From contig CAZWCE010000041.1 in the NCBI GenBank assembly GCA_964632505.1, forward strand, positions 1 through 13,129: DNA of 13,129 bases, in the 5' to 3' direction. The stretch's first letter is position 1. Every line of letters begins with the position of its first letter. The stretch is from CAZWCE01 sp964632505 (lineage in GTDB: Bacteria; Planctomycetota; Planctomycetia; Pirellulales; Thermoguttaceae). The notes under the pieces are model-generated. The model was not told the origin of the DNA, searched no databases, and worked only from the letters and a program-made list of their open reading frames with translations. Position numbers and translations under genes: made by a program. Shown here in pieces: positions 1 to 8,896 of the stretch.

Positions 1-533
1 AATCTAAAATCGGACGCCTCCAAAACCTAGATTTTTGGCAAAAGTCGAGCTTAGACCGTACAAGGAAACGTCCTCGCTCAAATATTCGTCTTCACGGCCT
101 TCTCCGACGCTCCCGACTTTCGGAGACCGGGAGAGACGGTCGCTGAAGCCTCCTTGGAATGAACTTGATTCAAGGTGCCGTATAGCATATGCTTAGGGAA
201 TGAGAAACAGGACAGGCTCGATTTGGGAGACCGTTTGATTTTTCCACCTCGCCGACCAAAATCTTTTCTCCCTGCTGAAATGATGATGGGGCTTCCATCG
301 GCTGATTCCCGCCACGACGGCCCCCCACTGAACGAAAAGAGACCACGCCTAAACAGTGGCATTTCGATAGATATTACCCGGCCCGCCTGGTGATTTTCCC
401 ATGAATGGATTACCGGATGCCGTTTTCGAAAGCGGCGGCGGCAGTGATCCCCGGGGATCCCTGTTCATCCCCTCCGGTTCCACCATTCAAGCCAGGACGT
501 CATCGATCCTTTTTTCCATCAGGGAGCGAAAAC
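1..533. other. Left-edge stretch with no supported gene
   Basis: About 530 bases lie before the first credible start codon. Open frames exist on both strands (for example minus 362-78 and plus 175-393), but their translations are rich in Arg, Ser and Pro, match no family I recognise and have no good ribosome-binding site. The last 130 bases are formally open in the frame of the next gene, but that segment reads as untranslated leader. It contains the perfect palindrome GATCCCCGGGGATC at 446-459. The half GGGGAT (453-458) could instead pair with ATCCCC (467-472) as a 6-bp leader hairpin. I see no convincing promoter. Confidence 0.5.
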
Positions 534-2075
534 ATGGCGAAAACTGAAACAGCATCCAACGGCATCGGTTTAGGAGCCCAGGCGATCGTGGCATTGCTTC
601 GGATCGGTTTGGGATGGCATTTCCTCTATCAGGGGATCATCAAGTTCGTCGATCCTCAGTGGACGTCGCAACCTTATTTGGCCAATGCGGTGGGCCCCTT
701 CGCCGATTTTTATCATATGCTGGCCAATTCGGGGTTTCTCTACTACATCGACCAACTGAATACCTGGGGGCTCATGCTCATCGGTCTGGCGTTGATGCTG
801 GGGGTCTTGACCCGATTCGCCGCCTTCTGGGGAATCGTCCTCCTGGCGTTGTACTATGGAGCCTACCCTCCGCTTCTTGAGGAGGTGGCCCTGGGACCGT
901 TTGAAGGCAGTGCCCTGATCATCAACAAAACGCTGCTTGAGCTGCTCGGCATGGTGGTGGTTTTCGTCCTGCCTTCCAAGGCGTTCGGCTTCGACGGCTG
1001 GATCATCGGTCAAACCGTGATGAAACGCACCGGCAAAAAGTCATCCAAGGGAGAGGCGGTCGAAGAACCTACGACACGACGCCAGTTGATCGGTGCGCTC
1101 ACGACCTTGCCTTTCTTGGGGGCCTTCGGCTATCTGGTCTATCGCAAGAAACCGTGGGAAAGCAATGAAGAAGCGATTCTGGCGAAGGAAACCGAAGGAG
1201 AGGTCGACGCTGTTTCAGGGGCCACGAAATCGTTCACTTGGAGCAAATACGACCAACTCGAGGAAGAAGTCCCGAAGGCGAAAATCAAGGATGTGACCTT
1301 CAGCCGTCTTATCTTGGGCGGCAACCTGATCGGCGGTTGGGCCCATGCGCGGGATTTGATCTACGTTTCCAAGCTGGTCAAGGCGTATCATACCCAGGAG
1401 AAGGTCTTCCAGACTTTTCGACTCGCCGAAGCGTGTGGCGTGAACACGATCCTCACCAATCCGATCCTTTGCGACGTCATCAATGCCTATTGGGAAAAGA
1501 ATCTTGGGAAGATCCAATTCATTTCCGATTGCGGCGGGAAAGATGTTCTTAATATGGTGAAGAAGTCGATCGACCAGGGCGCCACCGCCTGTTACGTGCA
1601 AGGTGCCACGGCAGACGACCTGGTGGCCAAGGGAGATTTCGATACGATCGCCAAGTGCCTGGAATTGATTCGCGACAATGGATTGCCCGCCGGGATCGGA
1701 GGTCATCGGCTCGAAACGATTCAAGGGTGTGTCGAAGAGGGGTTCGATCCCGATTTCTGGATGAAAACCCTCCACCATACGAAGTACTGGTCCGCTCAGG
1801 CGGAAACGGAGAAAGACAATATCTATTGCCGCAAGCCGGACGAGACGATCGAATTCATGGAATCGTTGCCGCAACCGTGGATCGCGTTCAAGATCCTCGC
1901 CGCCGGAGCGATCCACCCGAAAGACGGCTTCCGATACGCGTTCCAGAACGGGGCCGATTTCATCTGCGTCGGAATGTATGACTTCCAGATCGTCGACGAC
2001 TGCAACATTGCGGTGAACGTGCTCGACTCGATCCAGGAACGAAAGCGTCCCTGGCAGGCGGAAACGATTGCTTGA
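534..2075 (+). CDS. DoxX-family membrane domain fused to a TIM-barrel-like domain
   Basis: The protein has 513 residues. The ATG at 534 is chosen over an upstream in-frame start at 405 because AGGGAG (521-526) lies 7 bases before it and the hydrophobic domain begins soon after. Residues 14-155 are DoxX/DoxD-like: helices near 14-38, 78-110 and 134-150, with the early LLRIGLGWHFLYQGIIKF segment. Residues 182-183 are a twin arginine (TTRRQLIG) followed by a hydrophobic helix (about 185-204). Next comes D225-A-V-S-G-A-T231, which resembles the covalent FMN-attachment motif of FMN-binding domains. Residues from about 245 to the end look like a TIM barrel related to hypothetical oxidoreductases (LILGGNLIGGWAH, CGGKDVLNM, IAFKILAAGAIHPKDGF, GADFICVGMYDFQ). 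DoxX proteins are membrane partners in redox processes; the substrate here is unknown. The next gene is 118 bases downstream on the same strand. DoxX assignment is good; the catalytic role is unassigned. Confidence 0.85.
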   Translation: MAKTETASNGIGLGAQAIVALLRIGLGWHFLYQGIIKFVDPQWTSQPYLANAVGPFADFYHMLANSGFLYYIDQLNTWGLMLIGLALMLGVLTRFAAFWGIVLLALYYGAYPPLLEEVALGPFEGSALIINKTLLELLGMVVVFVLPSKAFGFDGWIIGQTVMKRTGKKSSKGEAVEEPTTRRQLIGALTTLPFLGAFGYLVYRKKPWESNEEAILAKETEGEVDAVSGATKSFTWSKYDQLEEEVPKAKIKDVTFSRLILGGNLIGGWAHARDLIYVSKLVKAYHTQEKVFQTFRLAEACGVNTILTNPILCDVINAYWEKNLGKIQFISDCGGKDVLNMVKKSIDQGATACYVQGATADDLVAKGDFDTIAKCLELIRDNGLPAGIGGHRLETIQGCVEEGFDPDFWMKTLHHTKYWSAQAETEKDNIYCRKPDETIEFMESLPQPWIAFKILAAGAIHPKDGFRYAFQNGADFICVGMYDFQIVDDCNIAVNVLDSIQERKRPWQAETIA

Positions 2076-2193
2076 ACGAAGCCGACGAAGCAGCACGTGA
2101 AACGGCCGCCATGGTGTGATTGGCGATTCGTCGACCTCTCCATATGATTCCTTTCCTTTGTAAAACTCCCGGTTGCCTGAAGGAGATTCCCCG

Positions 2194-5100
2194 ATGATGT
2201 TTTTGTGCGATTTTCTTGCCGTTACCAAGACCGTGACCAAGAGATGGATTCTGTTGCCCATCATTTTATGTGGGGCGATTTCCTTGGGACAACAGGTTCG
2301 GGCCCAGGAGAATCTCGTCGAAAAAAGCGGCCTCCGAGGAGGGGTGATCCTCTGGCTTGGCGAGACCGACGCCCAAACGTTACGAAGTGTTCTTCCGAAT
2401 GAACGTTTTCGTGTTCATGGCCTCGATCGAGACGCAGAACGTGTCTGCCAGACGCGAAACTCCCTTTTGAAAAGCGGACATTACGGCGAGATCACCGTTG
2501 CTTTCCTGCATTCGGGTCGGCTGCCTTTTGTCGATCGTTTCATTAATTTGCTGATCGTCGAGGATCCTTCGGGCGTTCCGATGGAAGAGCTCCACCGAGT
2601 TGTCGCCCCGGGAGGAGTGATTCTCCTTCGGAAAAACGATGGCTGGAAGAAAATCGAGCAAAAGTGGCCGTCGAGTATGGACGAGTGGAACCATTTTCTC
2701 CACGGCGCCGACAACAACGCCGTGGCCGAGGATGCGCTCGCCGATCTTCCTCGCTCGATCCAGTGGGTCGCCGCTCCCAAGACGGGACGAAGCCACGAAG
2801 AGCTGGCCAGCATGAGCGCTGCGGTTTCCGATCACGGTCGCGTCTTCTACGTCGCCGATCTGGCCCCCATGGCCACCATCCGGTTTATGGGAGATTGGTC
2901 GCTCATCGCTCGCGATGCCTTCAACGGAACTTTTTTGTGGAAACGCAAGATCCCGCTCTGGACGGACCATCTGCGACATTTCCGCTCCGGGCCGGTGCAT
3001 TTACCCCGACGTCTGGTGGCGGCCGACGATCGCGTGTTCGTCACGCTGGGACTCGATGCCCCCATTTCCATGCTCGACGCCGCTACCGGGAATACAATGA
3101 ATGTTTTCGAGGGAACCGAGTTCACCGAGGAGATTCTCTACGAGAACGGCGTCCTCTATTTCGTGGCGGGAACCTCCGAGACGATTCGCTCCGGCGAAGG
3201 GCTCTATCTACGGGGGGAACCCGCTCCGACCGACTTCCGTACCATCGGAGCGGTCGATGTGGAGACGGGAGAAATCCTTTGGCGACACGCCTTCGCCGAT
3301 TTCGACTACTTGCTCCCGATGAGTCTGACAGTCAAAAACGGCAGCGTCTTTTTCCAAAGCACTCAGGGGATGGGCCGGCTGGATGGAAAGACGGGCGAAC
3401 TTCTTTGGAAAACGCCGCGTTCGACAGTCGCTCGCCGCATGTCCTTCTCCGCCCCGACCATCGTAGCGACCGACGAAGTGCTGTTGGCCGCCGATCGTGA
3501 ACCCTCGAAGTCCAGTCCTGAAGCCGCGGACAAGGGAGACGTCGCCTGGGGAGTCCACGGTTGGAATGAGAAAGGGTTCGCCCGTCGTGCTCCCTGCACC
3601 CTTCGCGCGTACGACGTTGAAACCGGCAAAGAGCTTTGGTCGACCACTTGCAGCGAACAGTACAACGCCGCGGTCGACGTGTTTGTCCGTCAAGGTCAGG
3701 TCTGGGTCGGTTCCGATTTCCAGGCATATGACCTGAAGACGGGAGAACTCGTGAAAAAACTCGATTGGAAGGGGCCGCCGGTCGCGATGCCGCACCATCG
3801 ATGTTATAGGAACAAGGCGAACCAGGATTATATTTTCACCGGCCGTTCGGGAATCGAAGTCGTCAGCTTCGAGAAGGGGTGGATCAGCAACAACAGTTGG
3901 ATTCGGGGAACCTGCCAGTACGGGATCATGCCGGCCAATGGATTCCTCTATGCTCCACCCGATGCCTGTGCCTGTTTCAACAAGGTCAAAGTGAATGGAT
4001 TTTTCGCCGCCGCGGCGCGTCGCGAGCAAGCGGGACACTGGCCGGAGGATCAAAGCCGATTGCAGAAAGGGCCCGCTTTCGCCGAATCGGAAGTAGTTTT
4101 CGCCCAAGCGGAAGATTGGCCGATGTTTCGCAACGATCCGATGCGCACCGGCACCTCGTCGACCACGATCGCCTCGAAACCGGAGCTACAGTGGTCCGCG
4201 TCGCTGCCTGACGGTTTGACGCAACCGATCGTCGTCGGTGAAAAAGTTTTCGTCAGCTCGATCAATGCGCACACCCTCTATGCGCTCGATGCCGACACCG
4301 GCAATATCCTATGGCACTTCACAGCCGATGCAAACATCGATAGTGCCCCCACATACTGGAAAGGGAGCCTTTATTTCGGCGCCGCCGATGGATGGCTCTA
4401 TTGCGTTTCCGCGAAAAACGGCCTTCTGAAATGGCGTTACCTTGTCGCTCCCGGCGAGCGTTTCGTGCAGGCCCATGATCGTTTGGAATCCCTCTGGCCG
4501 GTTCACGGGTCGGTTTTGATCGTCAACGACCTCCTCTACGTCGCCGCAGGACGGAACAGCTATCTCGACGGCGGAATCGTTCTCTGTCTACTCGATCCGA
4601 AAACGGGCAAGTCGATCGCCCGCAAGTCGATCTGCCACGTCGATCCCGAGACGAATCTGCAATCGGTGACCGAACCGGGCCGCGGTTTCGATATGGAAGG
4701 AGTGCGTCCCGATGTCCTTTCCAGCGACGGGGAACTCCTTTTCATGAAGCATTTCGCGTTCGATTTGCAAGGCGATCGTGTCGAGGAATCCCGTCCGCAT
4801 CTGTTCTCCATCAACAGCTTGCTCGATTCGGAATGGTTCGTTCGTTCCTATTGGTTGATCGGCACTGATGTCGGGGCCGGCTGGGGGAATTGGGCCGATG
4901 TGGCGAAACTCGTTCCCTCCGGTCGAATTCTCTGCTTCGATGAGGACAACGTATACGGCTACGGCCGGAAAGCCGTCGCCAGTGCCGCGGTGGGCCATCG
5001 GGCCGATGAGTATCTCCTCTGGAGTGCGGAATACCACCGTGACTCGGTCGAAAGTGGGAACAAGAAAAGGAAAGCCGGATCGCTCCTCTGGACCGATGAC

Positions 5101-5391
5101 GATTCCTTGATCGTCCGTGCCATGACGCTTTCGCCCGGCAAACTCTGCGTGGCCGGCCCCCCCGATGTCGGAAGAAAAACCCCCGATCTGCTCGCGTTCG
5201 ACAATCCTCATGAGTCGCTCGAAGCGTTTCTCGGAAAGAAAGGTGTCTTCATGCGGGTGATCGATACCGAAACGGGCAAAGTGCTCTCGGAGCATCGTTT
5301 ACCCGCCATGCCCGCTTTCGACGGCATGATCGCCGCTCAGGGGAAAGTATTCCTCTCACTCTCCGATGGAACGGTACAGGCCTGGAAGTAG
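2194..5391 (+). CDS. Exported PQQ-like beta-propeller protein with N-terminal methyltransferase-like domain
   Basis: The protein has 1065 residues. The ATG at 2194 follows AAGGAGA (2180-2186) at good spacing and is preferred to an in-frame TTG at 2173. A signal peptide is visible: KR at 16-17, a hydrophobic core at 18-32 and probable cleavage after VRA37. Residues 45-150 resemble a class I methyltransferase fold (GLDRD at 76-80, VAPGGVILL around P139-G141), but the usual glycine loop is replaced by LGETDAQT (55-62). Residues 160-620 form a first PQQ/BamB-like propeller with blade motifs such as VETGEILW, KTGELLW and VETGKELW. A second begins at WPMFRNDPMRTG (about residue 640), with DTGNILWHF and ETGKVL. 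Such propellers serve as quinoprotein dehydrogenases or scaffolds. I see no cofactor site that decides between these. The product is probably periplasmic or surface exposed. The same fusion is, to my knowledge, common in Planctomycetota. Confidence 0.88.
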   Translation: MMFLCDFLAVTKTVTKRWILLPIILCGAISLGQQVRAQENLVEKSGLRGGVILWLGETDAQTLRSVLPNERFRVHGLDRDAERVCQTRNSLLKSGHYGEITVAFLHSGRLPFVDRFINLLIVEDPSGVPMEELHRVVAPGGVILLRKNDGWKKIEQKWPSSMDEWNHFLHGADNNAVAEDALADLPRSIQWVAAPKTGRSHEELASMSAAVSDHGRVFYVADLAPMATIRFMGDWSLIARDAFNGTFLWKRKIPLWTDHLRHFRSGPVHLPRRLVAADDRVFVTLGLDAPISMLDAATGNTMNVFEGTEFTEEILYENGVLYFVAGTSETIRSGEGLYLRGEPAPTDFRTIGAVDVETGEILWRHAFADFDYLLPMSLTVKNGSVFFQSTQGMGRLDGKTGELLWKTPRSTVARRMSFSAPTIVATDEVLLAADREPSKSSPEAADKGDVAWGVHGWNEKGFARRAPCTLRAYDVETGKELWSTTCSEQYNAAVDVFVRQGQVWVGSDFQAYDLKTGELVKKLDWKGPPVAMPHHRCYRNKANQDYIFTGRSGIEVVSFEKGWISNNSWIRGTCQYGIMPANGFLYAPPDACACFNKVKVNGFFAAAARREQAGHWPEDQSRLQKGPAFAESEVVFAQAEDWPMFRNDPMRTGTSSTTIASKPELQWSASLPDGLTQPIVVGEKVFVSSINAHTLYALDADTGNILWHFTADANIDSAPTYWKGSLYFGAADGWLYCVSAKNGLLKWRYLVAPGERFVQAHDRLESLWPVHGSVLIVNDLLYVAAGRNSYLDGGIVLCLLDPKTGKSIARKSICHVDPETNLQSVTEPGRGFDMEGVRPDVLSSDGELLFMKHFAFDLQGDRVEESRPHLFSINSLLDSEWFVRSYWLIGTDVGAGWGNWADVAKLVPSGRILCFDEDNVYGYGRKAVASAAVGHRADEYLLWSAEYHRDSVESGNKKRKAGSLLWTDDDSLIVRAMTLSPGKLCVAGPPDVGRKTPDLLAFDNPHESLEAFLGKKGVFMRVIDTETGKVLSEHRLPAMPAFDGMIAAQGKVFLSLSDGTVQAWK

Positions 5392-5420
5392 CGACCGGCG
5401 AAGAACCGGAAAAGACCATA

Positions 5421-5450
5421 GAAGGGTGATTTGAAGATCCTTCATTTTCT
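5421..5450 (+). terminator. Possible terminator after the PQQ gene
   Basis: GAAGGGT (5421-5427) pairs with ATCCTTC (5437-5443) as 7 bp including one G-U, with a 9-base loop, followed by ATTTTCT. It sits 30 bases after the stop codon in the space between two convergent genes. The stem is short and the T-tract imperfect, so this is only plausible. Confidence 0.4.
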
Positions 5451-5487
5451 GGAAGACGCCCTTTTTATTCCCGCGAGGATCGGATGA

Positions 5488-6888
5488 TCAGGAAGCCGGA
5501 AGATGCTTGCATTTTCCCAGTGCGTCGGCGGTCGCTTCCATGAGCACTTCGCTGCATGTGGGATGGGCATGAACGATCTCGGCGAGTTCGCTTGCATTGG
5601 TTCCCGAAGAGATGAGAGCGGCGGCCTCGTTGATTGTTTCGCTCACGTAGGGACCGATCAAGTGAACGCCCACCACCTTGTCTCGGGTGGCGTCGACCAG
5701 CACTTTGGCGACCCCTTCCCGAAAGCCGGAGCCGAGGGCACGCCCATTGGCGGCAAAGGGAAATCGACCGATTTTCAAATCGGAACATCGGTGTCTCGCT
5801 TCCTCTTCAGTCCATCCGACCGTGGCCACCTCCGGATGCCCGTAAATGCAAGCGGGAATCCACCGACCGTCATATTGCCGAGGTGTTCCCAGGGCATTGG
5901 AAACCGCCACCTCAGCCATTTTGAACGCCGCATGGGCGAGCAGGCATTTTCCGTTTACATCGCCGGGAGCATACAATCGAGGCACCGAGGTTTGGATGGT
6001 TTCATCGACTTGGATGAAGCCGTGGTCATCGAGTTCGACTTCCACATCACCCAGTGACGAGAGATCGGCTCGACGACCGACCGCACAGAGCAATTGATCG
6101 ACCACATGTTTATCACCATTTTCGAGCCTCATTTCCAGGGCGTCACCTTCGGTCGTCTCTTTCACCTCGACCACTTCGGCACCGGTCATCACGCCGATTC
6201 TCTCCGCCTTGAGCGATTGGGTGAGCGCCTCGGAAAGTTCTTTATCGATTTGCGGGACGATTCGGTCCATCGCTTCCAAGATGGTCACTTGCGAACCGAA
6301 CGCGGCAAACGCCCTGGCCATTTCGACGCCGATGTACCCACCGCCGAGAATTCCGAGGCGTTCGGGCACCTCTTCAAGCTGAAGCAGTTTGCTACTGTCG
6401 AGGATGCGGGGAGAATTCACCCGATCCAAGAAATCGAGGATGATCGGCTTCGATCCCGAAGCGAGGATGACCGATTCGGCGCGGACCGTTTCTCCCGAGG
6501 AAAGTTCGAGATGAAATTCGGTATCGCGCAGTCGGGCTTGGGCCTGGAACACTTCGATTTTCCGACTTTTCAGAAGTGAAGCGATACCCATGGTGAGCTT
6601 CTTCACCACCCGATCCTTCATTTGCTTCGTCTTTTTCATGTCCACCTTCAGCGAGGAGGTGTCGAGGAGGATGCCCCGTTTGCCGGCTTGCCGAATTTCC
6701 TGCAGCATTTCAGCGTTTTTCAGATAGGCTTTGGTCGGGATACATCCTCGGTTGAGGCATGTTCCGCCGAGGACGTCTCGCTCGGCCAGCCCGACGCGAG
6801 ATCCCCGCATGGCTGCCTCGATCGCCGCGATATATCCTGCCGGTCCACCCCCAACGACGAATAGATCGAATGAAGCGTGTTCATTCAT
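5488..6888 (-). CDS. lpdA: Dihydrolipoamide dehydrogenase (E3)
   Basis: This FAD flavoprotein has 466 residues, the usual E3 length. It reoxidises dihydrolipoyl groups of 2-oxoacid dehydrogenase or glycine cleavage complexes with NAD+, in the cytoplasm. Residues 13-18 are the FAD-binding GGGPAG. The redox disulfide is C44/C49 in GGTCLNRGCIPTK. A second dinucleotide site is GILGGGYIGVE (about 178-188). LYAPGDVNG (about 305) is the second FAD contact. The C-terminal HPTCSE supplies the catalytic pair H442/E447. The start is the ATG at 6888 with AAGGA about nine bases upstream. The upstream neighbour is a sulfatase 82 bases away on the same strand; no E1, E2 or glycine-cleavage gene is in the window, so the partner complex cannot be inferred. 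A mercuric or glutathione reductase is less likely because the HPTxSE ending and overall pattern are those of E3. Confidence 0.93.
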   Translation of the reverse strand: MNEHASFDLFVVGGGPAGYIAAIEAAMRGSRVGLAERDVLGGTCLNRGCIPTKAYLKNAEMLQEIRQAGKRGILLDTSSLKVDMKKTKQMKDRVVKKLTMGIASLLKSRKIEVFQAQARLRDTEFHLELSSGETVRAESVILASGSKPIILDFLDRVNSPRILDSSKLLQLEEVPERLGILGGGYIGVEMARAFAAFGSQVTILEAMDRIVPQIDKELSEALTQSLKAERIGVMTGAEVVEVKETTEGDALEMRLENGDKHVVDQLLCAVGRRADLSSLGDVEVELDDHGFIQVDETIQTSVPRLYAPGDVNGKCLLAHAAFKMAEVAVSNALGTPRQYDGRWIPACIYGHPEVATVGWTEEEARHRCSDLKIGRFPFAANGRALGSGFREGVAKVLVDATRDKVVGVHLIGPYVSETINEAAALISSGTNASELAEIVHAHPTCSEVLMEATADALGKCKHLPAS

Positions 6889-6970
6889 GATAGTTGATCC
6901 TTCGGTTCATAAAAGTAGGGAAGCCATTCATCCTTCCAGCTCTGCGAAGCGATCGAGGGACCGCGACGGC

Positions 6971-8425
6971 TCATTGCCTCTTCTCGATCGCATGGGCTTC
7001 GGCGGCCGGGTCGTATCGGGGATTTCTTTTCCTCGGAACGGGTGCCCCGATTTCTTTTCGCCAATGCTGCAACATCCGGTGGAGTTGTTCCGTCTTCTCG
7101 GGCATCTCCTGGGCAAGATTATTCCGCTCACCGATGTCATGGTCTAAGTCGTAGAGTTCCAAATCCCCATCTTCGAAGTATTCGTGCAACTTCCATTTGC
7201 CCGCACGTATGATACTGCACGGGCGAGAGCGAAACAGAGGGTCGCGCTGCTGATCGGCCCGTTGGCCATAACTTTGGAGATAGGCCGGGAAGTGCCAGTA
7301 GATCGCGTCGCGATCCCAGGATTTTTTCCCTTCGAAAAGCGGCATGAGACTGCGGCCATCGAGAGGCTGATCGGGGGGGACGCATCCGGCAATCTCCAAA
7401 AGAGTGGGGAAAATATCCACTCCGGTGATCGGCACCTCGCATACCGTGTCGCTTTCGACCACTCCGGGCCAATGAACGAAGAATGGAACCCGGATCCCTC
7501 CTTCGTAATAGGTCCCCTTGTATCCCTTGAGAGGAGACATCGAGGTCGCCGGCCCGTAGCCGCCGTTGTCGCTGTAGAAGATGACAACCGTCTGCTCGCG
7601 AAGCCCCAACTGATCGAGGGTTTCGATCAAACGACCCACGCCCTGATCGACGCTTTCGATCATCGCCGCCATCACGGCATGGTCGTGTAATGTGCCGGCC
7701 GGTTTCTTCTCATATTTTTCAACAAGTTTCTTTTTTGCCTGAATGGGAGTATGTACCGCGAAATGCGTCAAATACAAACACCACGTTTCGTCCTGATTCT
7801 CCGTGATGAATTGAATCGCCTCCTCGTGGAGTCGATCGGTCAGATATTCCCCCTCGGGGGCGTCTCGCAGTCCGGGGACCGGATGCGGCGGAAAGTAGCC
7901 TTTCGGAGGACTTCCGGAATGCGAGCCGCCGATATTCCGATCGAAGCCGTAGGGCAAGGGATCGTCGCTCAAATGCCATTTGCCCATCGTGGCGGTGGTG
8001 TAGCCGGCCTTCTGCAGGCAGGAAGCCCATGTCGTGATCTCGGGATACAGCGTATCGGTTCCGGGAATATGGATCAGCTTGCGATATTCAGTTTTTCCGC
8101 GGGCTCGTGTTCCCACGTTGAAAATCTCATGCCGCGGAGTGTATTGCCCCGAAAGCAAGCATGCCCTTGAGGGAGCGCAATTTGCCGCACAGGCGTAAGC
8201 GTTGGTGAAGATCATGCCCTCACCGGCAAGCTGATCAAGATTCGGAGTTTCGTAGAAATCGGACCCCATGAATGAAAGGTCTCGCCATCCATAATCATCC
8301 ATGTAAATGAACAATATGTTCGGCTTTCGGTCAACGACTTCGCTCTTTGCCGGGGAATGAATCACTGCCCACATGCCTAATGCCACAAGCAACAGCCGGC
8401 AAGTGATTATTCGGATTCTTATCAT
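6971..8425 (-). CDS. Exported formylglycine-dependent sulfatase
   Basis: The protein has 484 residues from the ATG at 8425, which has GAGG eight bases upstream; an in-frame TTG at 8455 lacks such a site. A signal peptide is visible (basic MIRIRIITCR, hydrophobic 11-22, cleavage around S24-S28). Alkaline-phosphatase-superfamily sulfatase features appear in order: PNILFIYMDDYGW with metal ligands D43-D44, C83-A-P-S-R87 where C83 would be converted to formylglycine, GKWH at 148-151, H225 in HTP, S-D286-N287-GG, and LKGYKGTYYEGGIRVP with K300/K303. The C-terminal WKLHEY...ELYDLDHDIGERNNLA segment is typical of arylsulfatase A-like enzymes. It should remove sulfate esters from an exported or periplasmic substrate, plausibly a sulfated polysaccharide. 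The specific substrate and S1 subfamily cannot be read. No formylglycine-generating enzyme lies nearby. Divergent from the GAF/SpoIIE gene. Confidence 0.95.
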   Translation of the reverse strand: MIRIRIITCRLLLVALGMWAVIHSPAKSEVVDRKPNILFIYMDDYGWRDLSFMGSDFYETPNLDQLAGEGMIFTNAYACAANCAPSRACLLSGQYTPRHEIFNVGTRARGKTEYRKLIHIPGTDTLYPEITTWASCLQKAGYTTATMGKWHLSDDPLPYGFDRNIGGSHSGSPPKGYFPPHPVPGLRDAPEGEYLTDRLHEEAIQFITENQDETWCLYLTHFAVHTPIQAKKKLVEKYEKKPAGTLHDHAVMAAMIESVDQGVGRLIETLDQLGLREQTVVIFYSDNGGYGPATSMSPLKGYKGTYYEGGIRVPFFVHWPGVVESDTVCEVPITGVDIFPTLLEIAGCVPPDQPLDGRSLMPLFEGKKSWDRDAIYWHFPAYLQSYGQRADQQRDPLFRSRPCSIIRAGKWKLHEYFEDGDLELYDLDHDIGERNNLAQEMPEKTEQLHRMLQHWRKEIGAPVPRKRNPRYDPAAEAHAIEKRQ

Positions 8426-8896
8426 GACGAGAACCTCAAAAAAATGGTGAACCAAAAGGGAAATGGGGCTTTTGGCCTAATAATGACTGACACTTCGAAA
8501 AAGAAAACGACGAGCTCTATTGCCTCCATGTTAATGGATACAAAAGATTTCGACAAGAATGGTAGTGAGTGAGCGACGCGGAAAGGTGCCCGGTCCTGGG
8601 AAAGACAAGTCCCCTTCATGTCCCATCGACTCCCCTCGGAAATTCCAGAGTGCAGTCCTCACATCCCGCATAAAGGGGATATCTTGCATGTAAAGCAAAC
8701 TTTTCTTTTTGCATGTATCTTCAGCCGAAATAGTAATACATCGCTCCGTTTCTCTCTCACGGGGGCCGGCAGAGTAAAGGTGAAGGGTTCCTCTTATGGA
8801 TTATGTCCCGTCAATCATTGAAACATGTTTTCACATAAGACGGGATTGCATTGAGGAGCATCTCCATCATAGTGAACCGAGGGCGATCACCGAGGG
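8426..8896. other. Long divergent intergenic region
   Basis: About 520 bases separate the divergent sulfatase and GAF/SpoIIE genes. Both promoters are expected here, but I find no clear consensus boxes. Open frames such as plus 8618-8821 and minus 8619-8422 are short, compositionally random and match nothing I know. Small repeats are present: TTGCATGTA at 8684-8692 and again at 8709-8717, and the palindrome AAACATGTTT at 8821-8830. Neither exceeds what chance would give in a sequence of this size. Confidence 0.5.

Noticed and set aside
446..459. Perfect 14-base palindrome GATCCCCGGGGATC
   Set aside because: About one such palindrome is expected by chance in 13 kb, and its position has no clear link to a promoter.
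1215..2264. 349-residue minus-strand open frame
   Set aside because: It is the antisense shadow of the DoxX/TIM-barrel gene, which has a ribosome-binding site and family motifs; the shadow has neither.
3208..4107. 299-residue minus-strand open frame, and several others within 2194-5391
   Set aside because: They are shadows of the PQQ-propeller gene, whose repeated blade motifs fix the coding frame.
8684..8717. Direct repeat TTGCATGTA twice, 25 bases apart, as a possible operator
   Set aside because: Nine-base repeats at this spacing are expected a few times by chance in a window of this size, and no promoter was identified beside it.
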